64,000 nucleotides of DNA from the IMG/VR virus record IMGVR_UViG_3300033149_002604, positions 1 through 64,000 of that record; one strand, written 5' to 3'. The number at the start of each line of letters is the position of its first letter. Position 1 is the first letter of the stretch. This stretch comes from a virus. A model generated the notes under the pieces. The model was not told the DNA's origin and made no database searches. It was given only the letters and a program-made list of their open reading frames with translations. The translations under genes were made by a program, and so were the position numbers. Below, in pieces: positions 1-6,950 of this stretch.

Positions 1-215
1 GCTAGAGGGTAAGTGCCGAGTCGCATCTGCCACCTCTGCGACACCGTGTAAAGCCAGACCTCGGTCGGTTTGAGGCACTTTGTAAGGCGGATACCTCAAG
101 CTCAGGAAGAAGTATTTCCATCCGTCTTCCCACACCCTCCTTACATCAGGGTACAAGGACTCTTTTGTCCTGTATTCTGACGCTAGGGGGGTGAAGTGCG
201 TCTTCCTAAGCTAGA
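1..215. other. Candidate structured non-coding RNA (may continue upstream of the window)
   Basis: No convincing ORF. The segment is clearly richer in G+C than the AT-rich DNA around it and is dense in possible helices: 11-17 with 74-80 (7 bp), 20-25 with 37-42 (6 bp), 54-59 with 64-68 closing a CUCG tetraloop, 82-87 with 139-144 (6 bp), 88-92 with 120-124, and a hairpin around 152-174. A closing helix 2-8 with 205-214 would join them into a multi-branched fold. I recognise no named family. Strand is uncertain. An AT-rich leader (216-297) with no clear promoter follows, up to the first gene. Confidence 0.4.
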
Positions 216-297
216 AAGAAGTATAAATATATTAACTTTAACAACTAAATAGATTAAATAATCTTACTTAATTTAACTAACTGAAGAAACACACGAT

Positions 298-615
298 ATG
301 GGAAAGAGAATCAGAATTAGACCAGAACAAGATATGAAACAAAATGTTAGGCAAAAAGCTAGAAACAGATGCTTTGTGTGTGAAAGTATTTCAAATCTAA
401 GACCTTACTATAGAAGTACCAAGTACGACAAAACTGGCAACTTGAAAGGTAAAATTTATCTTTGCCGCCAGTGTTTTTCTACTGTCTATTACTGGCTTAC
501 ACACACCAAAAGTAAAAGGTTAGATAGATGGAATGCTGTTGGCAGAATGCGTAAATATTGTAGAAAATATGGTAAAAGTAGAACGATTGGGCATATTTAT
601 CATATATGTAAGTAA
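298..615 (+). CDS. Small basic zinc-knuckle protein, unknown function
   Basis: A 105-aa basic protein with two CxxC pairs (Cys25/Cys28 and Cys56/Cys59) about 30 residues apart, the spacing of a zinc ribbon or a degenerate HNH-type zinc scaffold. No catalytic HNH histidines are visible. The ATG has only a weak upstream purine tract. It is the first gene of the rightward early cluster and sits before the Dam methylase, so nucleic-acid binding is a reasonable guess; no function is assigned. Confidence 0.6.
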   Translation: MGKRIRIRPEQDMKQNVRQKARNRCFVCESISNLRPYYRSTKYDKTGNLKGKIYLCRQCFSTVYYWLTHTKSKRLDRWNAVGRMRKYCRKYGKSRTIGHIYHICK

Positions 616-645
616 ATTTAAGAAGAAAAGGATGAATAAAATCAC

Positions 646-1533
646 ATGGCAAAGAAACTAAGAAGTCCTATCAGGTGGTTTGGTGGTAAGGGTAATCTAG
701 TCCCAAAACTACTAGAATATATCCCCCAGCACACATATTATTGTGAAGTATTTGGTGGTGGAGCATCCCTATTATTTGCTAAAAGACCTACACGATTTGA
801 AGTGTATAATGACGTTGACAGTGGACTAGTTACGCTTTTCAGGGTTTTAAGAAATTCTAAGAAATTCAAACTGTTTTACAAGAAAGTCTGTTTGACGCCA
901 TATTCAAGGGAAGAATATTACTATTGTAAGGAAACTTGGAAATGTTGTGAAGATGAAATAGAAAAGGCATACAGATTTTATGTTGTTACTAGAATGTCCT
1001 TCAGTGGTGATCTTCAGGGTGGTTGGAAGTACAATTTGAGCAACATGAGTAAGAACATGTCTGCAGCAGTTTCTAAGTGGTTATCCACCATAGAAATGCT
1101 TCCCAGAATTCACCAAAGAATCATGTCTGTTCAGGTTGAACACCTAGACTGGCAGACTTGTGTTGAAAAATACAATGAATGGGAAAAAGATGGATTCTTT
1201 TATTGTGACCCACCATACTTACTAGAAACTAGACGAGGGGGAAAATATGAATGTGAAATGACTTACGAAGACCATGAAAAACTTGTAGATTGGCTTTTGA
1301 CTAAATGTAAAGTAAATGTTATGTTATCCGGATATAACAACAAATTGTATGAAAAGTTAGAAACAAATGGATGGCAAAAGGTATGTTGGGATGTGGGTTG
1401 TCATGCAGTAGGGAAAACCCGTCAAACAGGTATTTTAGGTACTGGATCTACTTATACAAAAAATCAAAGAAGAAAAGAATGTATCTGGATGAATTATCAT
1501 ATTCCACAGCATCTGTTTGAATTGGAAGGATGA
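646..1533 (+). CDS. dam: DNA adenine-N6 methyltransferase, D12 class (Dam-like)
   Basis: A 295-aa protein of the D12 (MethyltransfD12) family. The N-terminal SAM-binding motif WFGGKG is at residues 12-17, followed by the FGGGASLLF region and the acidic VYNDVD motif. The catalytic DPPY tetrapeptide follows an FFYC segment near residue 187. This order is typical of phage Dam enzymes that methylate adenine, usually in GATC. The likely role is protection of phage DNA from restriction or marking for repair and packaging; target specificity cannot be read from the sequence. It is at the start of the early operon, unpaired with any visible restriction enzyme. Confidence 0.9.
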   Translation: MAKKLRSPIRWFGGKGNLVPKLLEYIPQHTYYCEVFGGGASLLFAKRPTRFEVYNDVDSGLVTLFRVLRNSKKFKLFYKKVCLTPYSREEYYYCKETWKCCEDEIEKAYRFYVVTRMSFSGDLQGGWKYNLSNMSKNMSAAVSKWLSTIEMLPRIHQRIMSVQVEHLDWQTCVEKYNEWEKDGFFYCDPPYLLETRRGGKYECEMTYEDHEKLVDWLLTKCKVNVMLSGYNNKLYEKLETNGWQKVCWDVGCHAVGKTRQTGILGTGSTYTKNQRRKECIWMNYHIPQHLFELEG

Positions 1534-1539
1534 AAGACT

Positions 1540-1722
1540 ATGAAAAGACGAAGAAAATACAACATGAAATTTGACAGAACTGCCAGACTTGAATATGTCA
1601 ATAGTTATTTCACCCATGAATTAATTGAAGAATTGACAAAAAAATTCCTTGACAATGGCGGAAAGGTGATTAAATTATCACCAGACCCACGATTGAAAAG
1701 ATATAGAAAGGGGAAAGAATGA
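1540..1722 (+). CDS. Small hypothetical protein
   Basis: A 60-aa basic protein beginning with a run of Lys/Arg (KRRRKYN). It lies 6 bp after the Dam gene and its stop overlaps the next start (ATGA). No family recognised. The tight operonic packing supports it being a real gene. Confidence 0.55.
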   Translation: MKRRRKYNMKFDRTARLEYVNSYFTHELIEELTKKFLDNGGKVIKLSPDPRLKRYRKGKE

Positions 1723-2150
1723 TGGGATTTTTAGAGTTTTGTAGGGAAGAGATTGAAAGAGCTGGGTTGTTTTCAAAAGATGAAGATTTTTATGGTGGAA
1801 TGACAGGAAAGGCATTGATGGAACTATGTGAAGTGTTTTCAAATCAAGGTCATTCAGGAATGTCTGCTGGTTTGGTTGCCAGTCTGTTTAAACGGCTAAC
1901 TGAATGGAAACCAATAAGTCCACTTACTGGTGACGAAGATGAATGGGTGGAAATAACTGATAACCTTTATCAGAATAAAAGGTGTCCTTCAGTCTTCAAA
2001 GACAGGAAGACAGGCAAGGCTTACCAAGATGATTATTATATTTTTGTTGACAAAGATGGTATCTCATATACAAGCAAGGATTCCAGAAAATATATAGAAT
2101 TTCCTTACGTTCCAAAGAACGAATTTGTGTATAAGGAAAGTAATAACTAA
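1719..2150 (+). CDS. Hypothetical phage protein
   Basis: A 143-aa protein, mostly helical in the N-terminal half and rich in Tyr and Asp in the second half, where a WKPISP..GDEDEWVEI segment suggests a small beta domain. The start overlaps the previous stop and has an AAGGGGAAAG ribosome site. I recognise no family; translational coupling to the upstream gene is apparent. Confidence 0.6.
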   Translation: MMGFLEFCREEIERAGLFSKDEDFYGGMTGKALMELCEVFSNQGHSGMSAGLVASLFKRLTEWKPISPLTGDEDEWVEITDNLYQNKRCPSVFKDRKTGKAYQDDYYIFVDKDGISYTSKDSRKYIEFPYVPKNEFVYKESNN

Positions 2151-2165
2151 AAAGAGGAAAAAACA

Positions 2166-2507
2166 ATGAAATTTTTAGTTAAAAGAACGTCAGAGTATCG
2201 GAACAAAAGGAAACCTTGTGAAGAGGCGTGGAAAGAGCAGTGTGTATTTACTGAGGAGCGGGTATGTGATGATCCTAGCAAACTTTCACTTTGTCAGAAA
2301 GAATTATGGTATCAACAAGGAACAAATCATCGTGTTGAAGATGGACGCATCAAGAGGGATTTTATAGAAGATAGATGGTTTGTGTCCATAAATTCATTGG
2401 AAGACTTGCTATCTTTTTCAGACAAGTATGGCAAGATTATTCTATCCCGTTTTGTTGAAGATCCTAATATATGGGAAATAGAAATTTACGATGATTATAG
2501 GGAGTGA
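2166..2507 (+). CDS. Hypothetical phage protein
   Basis: A 113-aa protein with a good ribosome site (AGAGGAAA). The N-terminal third is Cys- and charge-rich. The C-terminal part (WFVSINSLEDLLSFSDKYGKI then WEIEIYDDY) looks like a small alpha/beta domain of the kind common in phage early proteins. No enzyme motif is visible. Confidence 0.6.
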   Translation: MKFLVKRTSEYRNKRKPCEEAWKEQCVFTEERVCDDPSKLSLCQKELWYQQGTNHRVEDGRIKRDFIEDRWFVSINSLEDLLSFSDKYGKIILSRFVEDPNIWEIEIYDDYRE

Positions 2508-2510
2508 CAG

Positions 2511-2699
2511 ATGGATAAAGGAATAAAGAAAGTATCTGATTTGGTAGCAGTTTTGGAAGATGTTGACCAAGAATGTGATATTTATGTTAGAATTCCTGAA
2601 CTAACTGAAGCAGACTTTCCAATTAGTAAAATTGTAAAAGAATATGATTTGATTAGGGATTCTTTGACTAGGGATAAGGTTGTTTTGATTTGTGAATGA
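2511..2699 (+). CDS. Small acidic hypothetical protein
   Basis: A 62-aa acidic protein preceded by GGGAGTG, 4 bp after the upstream stop. The KVSDLVAVLEDVDQE stretch suggests a helix. No recognised domain. Confidence 0.5.
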   Translation: MDKGIKKVSDLVAVLEDVDQECDIYVRIPELTEADFPISKIVKEYDLIRDSLTRDKVVLICE

Positions 2700-2717
2700 A
2701 TTAAATGGGGTGGACAG

Positions 2718-3020
2718 ATGACAGAATTTTGCATTTCAGGAGAGGAATTAAGGAAAGCTTTGAGGGAGATAGAAAAGGCTGAAAAGAATGGGTTTTACCA
2801 CTGTTTAGCAGTTTTCGAACTATCTTCAGTAGGTTATATGTTATCTGATTGTAGACTTACATTTAGTGATTTGTGGGAGAGGGCACATCCATCTGATCTA
2901 ACTTTAGATTGGGGGAGATGCCAAGGTATAACAAGAAGGTATAAGTTTAAAGATGGTAAATTAGTTCCAATCAAGAAGATGCAGAATAGAGAGGATGAAA
3001 ATGAAAAAGATTGTGATTAG
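2718..3020 (+). CDS. Hypothetical protein
   Basis: A 100-aa protein with a GGGGTGG ribosome site. Mixed helix and sheet content, three cysteines, no known motif. Its 3' end overlaps the start of the next gene, consistent with a coupled operon. Confidence 0.5.
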   Translation: MTEFCISGEELRKALREIEKAEKNGFYHCLAVFELSSVGYMLSDCRLTFSDLWERAHPSDLTLDWGRCQGITRRYKFKDGKLVPIKKMQNREDENEKDCD

Positions 3021-3357
3021 ACAATGTGTTGAGTGTCCATATCCTGTTCCACCTAAAGAAAAGCTGGGGGAAATAGTTATCTCAGATGATGTATTATATC
3101 CGTGGTGTAAGCATAGTAAACGTTATATTAAAACCGCTGCCGATATTCCAGATTGGTGTTTGTTAGAAGATGAGGTTGATTCAGGTAATTTATTGGTAAC
3201 TATAAAGAAGTATTTTGAAAATTGTCGATTTGATGACAGGTTACATTTAGGATTGGGGGATATACGACTGACAATCGGGATGCAGGAGGAGGTGCTGAAG
3301 ATAATAGCTAAAGCAACAGGACAGAAGTTTGATGGGATTAACTTAATGGAGGAGTGA
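3001..3357 (+). CDS. Cys-rich small protein with CxxCP...WCKH...PDWC motif
   Basis: I chose ATG 3001 rather than ATG 2995 because the GAGG site at 2991-2994 is then 6 bp upstream instead of adjacent. The 118-aa product has a cysteine pattern (CVECPYP, PWCKH, IPDWC) typical of small metal-binding proteins in phages and anaerobes. The C-terminal half is helical. Metal binding is inferred; function is unknown. Confidence 0.55.
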   Translation: MKKIVIRQCVECPYPVPPKEKLGEIVISDDVLYPWCKHSKRYIKTAADIPDWCLLEDEVDSGNLLVTIKKYFENCRFDDRLHLGLGDIRLTIGMQEEVLKIIAKATGQKFDGINLMEE

Positions 3358-3360
3358 GAG

Positions 3361-3609
3361 ATGCGAATAACAGTTTGTGATGTTTGTCAAACAAAGGAAG
3401 GGGTTGAAAAAGTTTGGCTTCCATACGACAGAAAGATGGATGCAGCAGGATCTATGGAAGATGTTGGGGAAACCTTTGATCTTTGTTGTAAGTGTTATCT
3501 TAGGGTTTTGAGATTTAGGGTGCTTCAAGAAGCAAGAACTGGTAGAATAGATAAATGGGCCTTCAACAAAAAATTGATAGAAGATATCAAGGGTAAAATT
3601 AGTAGATGA
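3361..3609 (+). CDS. Small zinc-ribbon-like protein
   Basis: An 82-aa protein with a CDVC pair at the N-terminus and a CCKC cluster about 40 residues later, resembling a treble-clef or zinc-ribbon pair, followed by a basic helical tail. Strong ribosome site (GGAGGAGTGAG). Function unknown. Confidence 0.55.
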   Translation: MRITVCDVCQTKEGVEKVWLPYDRKMDAAGSMEDVGETFDLCCKCYLRVLRFRVLQEARTGRIDKWAFNKKLIEDIKGKISR

Positions 3610-3724
3610 GAAGCTCTTAATAAGATAAGAAAAGAATAAGCGATATTATTTGCTAATTTTTACAAAGAGGACTACTTTATGGTCCAATTTGCAAAAACTA
3701 ACTTGATTGACAAGGAGGAAAAAC

Positions 3725-3970
3725 ATGATGACATTAATTTTCTTTTTATTGGGTATCCTCACAGGTCTGATTCTTGCTTTCATCATTGGTCAGTTTGCCT
3801 TAAAGAAGGGTCATAGGGAGTGGGAGGATAAGCTCGTTGGGTTTTGGGAGAAAAGAAGTGAAGTTGATGACCGAATGATTGAGCTCTGGAAAGAGAAAAA
3901 TGAACAAGAACAGCAAATGGTTGAAGCCCTTTGGGAAGTACGAAAGGCAATTATTGATCTTAGAAGATAA
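3725..3970 (+). CDS. Single-pass membrane protein with charged cytoplasmic helix
   Basis: Start set at ATG 3725 because AGGAGG (3714-3719) is ideally placed; an in-frame TTG at 3707 would put that site inside the gene. The roughly 81-aa product starts with one hydrophobic segment (residues 2-22) followed by a long charged helix likely to form a coiled coil. The layout resembles small phage membrane anchors; no family recognised. The 115 bp upstream hold no other supported gene. Confidence 0.55.
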   Translation: MMTLIFFLLGILTGLILAFIIGQFALKKGHREWEDKLVGFWEKRSEVDDRMIELWKEKNEQEQQMVEALWEVRKAIIDLRR

Positions 3971-3988
3971 TAAGGAGGGAGAAATAAA

Positions 3989-4312
3989 ATGGAAGAAGAA
4001 CTTGGAAAAACGTTTGTTGAATTGGTTGAATTTATCCAACAAGTAGGACCAGATGTTTGGGCTGTTATGGTGAAACAACAGATTATATCAGGAATTTCTA
4101 CTATTGTTTTATGGATACTTGCCTGTGTTGGTTTTGTTGGAAGTTATAAACTTCAAAAAAGGACTAATGATGAAACGGAGTTGATTGCGGGAATAACTGG
4201 TTGTGTACTATGTGGATTTGGGATTTTTGTTTTAACAGTAGTAGTATTTGCCGATGCACTTCCCAAGTTACTTAACCCCCAGTATTATGCATTAATGGCC
4301 TTAAAACCATAG
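3989..4312 (+). CDS. Two-pass membrane protein
   Basis: A 107-aa protein with two hydrophobic segments (about residues 31-52 and 65-87) separated by a short polar loop containing KRTNDE. Good ribosome site (AAGGAGGG). It follows another membrane protein; a joint role at the cell envelope is possible but not shown. Confidence 0.55.
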   Translation: MEEELGKTFVELVEFIQQVGPDVWAVMVKQQIISGISTIVLWILACVGFVGSYKLQKRTNDETELIAGITGCVLCGFGIFVLTVVVFADALPKLLNPQYYALMALKP

Positions 4313-4326
4313 GAAGGTGATAAACA

Positions 4327-4479
4327 ATGGCTACACAAACGACTAAAATTCTTCCATGTTCCTGCCAGCATGATTTCCAGGATAAAAGGTATGGAAAAGG
4401 AATGCGATTAATGAACCTTACCATAAAACGTAATCCGACTGTGTGGCGATGTACGGTTTGTGGTAAGGAACGAAGTTAA
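4327..4479 (+). CDS. Short zinc-ribbon protein (50 aa)
   Basis: A short reading frame with a proper ribosome site (AGGAAGGTG) ending just before the ribosome site of the next gene. The product has CSC near the N-terminus and a C-terminal CTVCGKE pair, the pattern of a single zinc ribbon. It fills what would otherwise be a gap in a tightly packed operon, which supports it being real. Confidence 0.55.
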   Translation: MATQTTKILPCSCQHDFQDKRYGKGMRLMNLTIKRNPTVWRCTVCGKERS

Positions 4480-4492
4480 AAGGAGAACTATT

Positions 4493-5023
4493 ATGTCTGA
4501 TGATCTGAAATTGAAGCGAAACGAGGTGAATTATATAAGACCACCAGTAAGAAGATTTGTGATGGAGATGGAGAAAATTCTACAAGAATATGATGCAATC
4601 AAAGGGTCTGATGGTTGGCGGAATGAAAGTATTGAATGGCTCTTTGAAAGACTTGTTCAGGAAGTGTTTGAATTATATGGAACAATTTTCGTGGAATCTC
4701 GATTCATACCAACAGCCGCCAAAAAAGAATGCTGCGATGTAGCTAATTTTGCTATGATGATTTTTGATCGTTTGGAAGATTATACAAGAAAAAAGAAAGA
4801 AAATAAGGAAGAGGTAGAAAAAATGCTTTGTCCTATATGTCGTTCAAGAGATATTTTTAAGCAGTGGCATCTTACCTGCCATCCTACCGCAGAAGGTCCA
4901 TACTGTAGCTTTGGTGACTATGATAAAATGGATGAGGAACATCTACATTATTATTGTAGGGATTGTGGGTTTGATTGGTCAGTAAAAATAGAACGGACAA
5001 AAGGGAAGGAAGATGACGATTGA
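4493..5023 (+). CDS. MazG-like nucleotide pyrophosphohydrolase fused to a zinc ribbon
   Basis: Start set at ATG 4493 (AGGAG at 4481-4485) rather than the upstream GTG. Residues about 35-95 carry the acidic ExxE...ExxD pattern of all-alpha NTP pyrophosphohydrolases of the MazG/dUTPase type (VQEVFEL then KECCDVANFAMMI). A C-terminal module with CPIC...CRDC forms a zinc ribbon. MazG-like enzymes hydrolyse NTPs or dNTPs to monophosphates; in phages they may clean the nucleotide pool or dampen the stringent response. The fold call is good; substrate and the role of the zinc ribbon are unknown. Confidence 0.7.
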   Translation: MSDDLKLKRNEVNYIRPPVRRFVMEMEKILQEYDAIKGSDGWRNESIEWLFERLVQEVFELYGTIFVESRFIPTAAKKECCDVANFAMMIFDRLEDYTRKKKENKEEVEKMLCPICRSRDIFKQWHLTCHPTAEGPYCSFGDYDKMDEEHLHYYCRDCGFDWSVKIERTKGKEDDD

Positions 5024-5252
5024 ACAATTTGTTCAGGTTTGGATTTGTGTATTTGGTGGAATTGCCATCTGGTTGGTCGGTAGGAAAGAAAGAGAATGGA
5101 GACGTTGGGGATATGTGGTTGGTTTCATTTCACAACCAGCTTGGTTTTATACAACAATTAAACACCACCAGTGGGGAATATTTTTGGTAGCAGTGTGGTA
5201 TACATATTCATGGTTACAGGGAATAGTTAATCATTGGGAAACAGAAGAATAG
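5013..5252 (+). CDS. Small Trp-rich membrane protein (paralogue of 6513-6749)
   Basis: A 79-aa protein with hydrophobic segments at residues 6-23, 34-50 and 53-70 and a high Trp/Tyr content. It overlaps the upstream gene by 11 bp. A closely similar copy at 6513-6749 is broken by an in-frame TAG, so this copy is probably the functional one. A small holin-like or envelope role is possible; nothing proves it. Confidence 0.6.
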   Translation: MTIEQFVQVWICVFGGIAIWLVGRKEREWRRWGYVVGFISQPAWFYTTIKHHQWGIFLVAVWYTYSWLQGIVNHWETEE

Positions 5253-5266
5253 AGGTATGGGTTCTT

Positions 5267-5482
5267 ATGTTAGTAATAGACATTTCAGTAAATAGAATTG
5301 AAAAAGTTGATACCATTCTTATCCATAGGATTGAAACCAATGACAATGGTATTAATGTTTACAGAATTGAACGTCCTACAGGATTTGAGGATAGATTAAT
5401 AAAACATAGGTATTCAGATGGAGCATTAGAATTACTACATAAAGCACTTCATGTTATACTAGAGGAGAATTATGAAGAATGA
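5267..5482 (+). CDS. Small hypothetical protein
   Basis: Start moved to ATG 5267 (AGAGGT at 5251-5256); the longer frame would begin at TTG 5234 inside the upstream gene. The roughly 71-aa product is beta-rich with repeated I-H-R-I-E segments. No family recognised. Confidence 0.45.
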   Translation: MLVIDISVNRIEKVDTILIHRIETNDNGINVYRIERPTGFEDRLIKHRYSDGALELLHKALHVILEENYEE

Positions 5483-5972
5483 GATTTGTAATGCTATGAC
5501 GGAAGAAGAGATGAGAGAAGCAGAAGTTCCATATTTTACCTCTGTAGGAAAATTAATGGATTATATTGAATCTCTAGTAAATAGGACACATACCTATGAC
5601 ACGTGTGTGTATGCTATGAGTATGGCAGCAGTGGCAGCATTTAATTATGTAGCTTCTAAACTCGGAACAACAGTATTCCAAGGAAGTTGTGCAGATTTAG
5701 ACATACTACGTAGGACTAGAAGGATGAAACATGGATTTAGGATTATAGACTATGAGAAATTACTATACCCCCAATATCTTAATAAAGATGAATTTCCTTC
5801 CTTCCAAGATTTGATTAGTAAAAATATTGACTGGTTGGCAGATGCAGCAAAGGAATTACTAAAGGAAACTTCTGAAACAAATTCATTTGTTCATCCAGAT
5901 GTCTGTAACTGGTGGAAAGAGTTAGTAGAAAAGAAGAGAATAAAAGAGGAAAACAATGTCACGATCAGATAA
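5472..5972 (+). CDS. Hypothetical helical phage protein
   Basis: A 166-aa mainly helical protein with a good ribosome site (GAGGAG). It contains an Ala/Met-rich helix (AMSMAAVAAFNYVAS) and a conserved-looking RRTRRMKHGF..IDYEKLLYPQY segment that I associate with conserved phage proteins of unknown function. No catalytic motif. Confidence 0.6.
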   Translation: MKNEICNAMTEEEMREAEVPYFTSVGKLMDYIESLVNRTHTYDTCVYAMSMAAVAAFNYVASKLGTTVFQGSCADLDILRRTRRMKHGFRIIDYEKLLYPQYLNKDEFPSFQDLISKNIDWLADAAKELLKETSETNSFVHPDVCNWWKELVEKKRIKEENNVTIR

Positions 5973-6303
5973 TTTTATTGGGTTGAACGAAAAGGCAAAT
6001 GATTTCTTGTGGAAAAATGGGAAGATTGGTAAGCTGAAATTGTATGATGATAGTGGTAATTTGATTTCAGAAGAAGATAAACTTCTTTATACTGAATCTG
6101 ATAAATATACTTGGCTTTCCATGTTTGGTGGGGAGTACCCACTAAGGGTGTTTGAATTGAAGGATGGTACTAAAGTATATGAAAAGGTCCAGCTTGATCC
6201 TTGGTCAAGTGGTCCTTGCATTTTTACGGCTTTAGTAGATGAAGATGATAACTGGATTGAAGAAACGTTGTGGGATGAAGATAAAGTGTTGAAGGAATTG
6301 TAA
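5956..6303 (+). CDS. Hypothetical protein
   Basis: A 115-aa acidic, beta-rich protein overlapping the upstream gene by 17 bp and preceded by AGAGGAAA. Many Trp and Asp residues. No recognised domain. Confidence 0.55.
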   Translation: MSRSDNFIGLNEKANDFLWKNGKIGKLKLYDDSGNLISEEDKLLYTESDKYTWLSMFGGEYPLRVFELKDGTKVYEKVQLDPWSSGPCIFTALVDEDDNWIEETLWDEDKVLKEL

Positions 6304-6326
6304 ATAGGTTTAATTAGGAAAGAATA

Positions 6327-6512
6327 ATGGAATTGTGGTTTAATCTATTTGAAATAGTAATTGGCACATCTTATTTTTATTTAGGTGTTTGTGTATTTGA
6401 ATGGAACGATTCAGATATAGCACTTTTGTATTTAGAATATTGTGATGGGGGGTTTGATTGGGATTTCTTCGGGATTAATTATTTGATTAGAAAGATAAAA
6501 GGAAAAGGTTGA
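6327..6512 (+). CDS. Small hydrophobic protein
   Basis: A 61-aa protein with a hydrophobic N-terminal half (residues 4-26) and a basic tail. Its stop codon directly abuts the start of the broken paralogue at 6513. Possibly membrane-associated. Confidence 0.45.
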   Translation: MELWFNLFEIVIGTSYFYLGVCVFEWNDSDIALLYLEYCDGGFDWDFFGINYLIRKIKGKG

Positions 6513-6749
6513 ATGTTAGATACTATTTGTCAAATATGGATCTGTGTATTTGGTGGAATTACTATTTGGTTGGTTGGGTAGAAGAATGTTGGAAGGAGAA
6601 AATGGGGCTACATCTTTGGATTGCTCTCCCAACCAGCCTGGTTAATTACAACTTTACTTAATAAACAATGGGGAATCTTTGTAATTGCTTTATGGTACAC
6701 TTATTCTTGGCTACAGGGAGTTTATAATCATTCTTTATCTAGGAGATAG
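6513..6749 (+). pseudogene. Amber-interrupted copy of the 5013-5252 membrane protein
   Basis: A 79-codon frame that aligns along its whole length with the product of 5013-5252: shared QxWICVFGGIxIWLVG, QPAW, QWGIF and WYTYSWLQG blocks. Codon 23 is TAG (6579-6581), where the intact paralogue has an arginine. The frame is otherwise open to a TAG at 6747. Either it is a decaying tandem duplicate or the amber codon is read through. Many genes here stop at TAG and no suppressor tRNA is visible, which favours a pseudogene. Confidence 0.65.
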
Positions 6750-6760
6750 GAGGGGGTTAA

Positions 6761-6946
6761 ATGAAAGAATGTAATGAATGTGTAAGGGTTTGTCATCCAA
6801 GTAAGGAGATGTTGATGAGTAATGAATCGTGTCCCAATTACCAAAGGGATCATTTCTTCTTTGATTTCGTTGACCATATTTCTAAAATAACCATTTCTGA
6901 TCCTGATAATGAGATAGTATCCTATTTTTTGAAATATGCTAGGTAA
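6761..6946 (+). CDS. Small Cys-containing hypothetical protein
   Basis: A 61-aa protein with a strong AGGAGGGGG ribosome site and CNEC...C...C cysteines near the N-terminus, perhaps a metal-binding knuckle. It ends just before the polymerase start. Confidence 0.5.
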   Translation: MKECNECVRVCHPSKEMLMSNESCPNYQRDHFFFDFVDHISKITISDPDNEIVSYFLKYAR

Positions 6947-6950
6947 TGCT

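Noticed and set aside
3679-3813. Short frame with ATG 3679 before the membrane protein gene
   Set aside because: It overlaps the start of 3725-3970 in another frame, has no recognisable features, and the AGGAGG site clearly serves ATG 3725.
6579-6581. Genetic-code change with TAG as sense codon
   Set aside because: Several clearly real genes end at TAG, including tasH and nrdJ, and neither tRNA is a suppressor.
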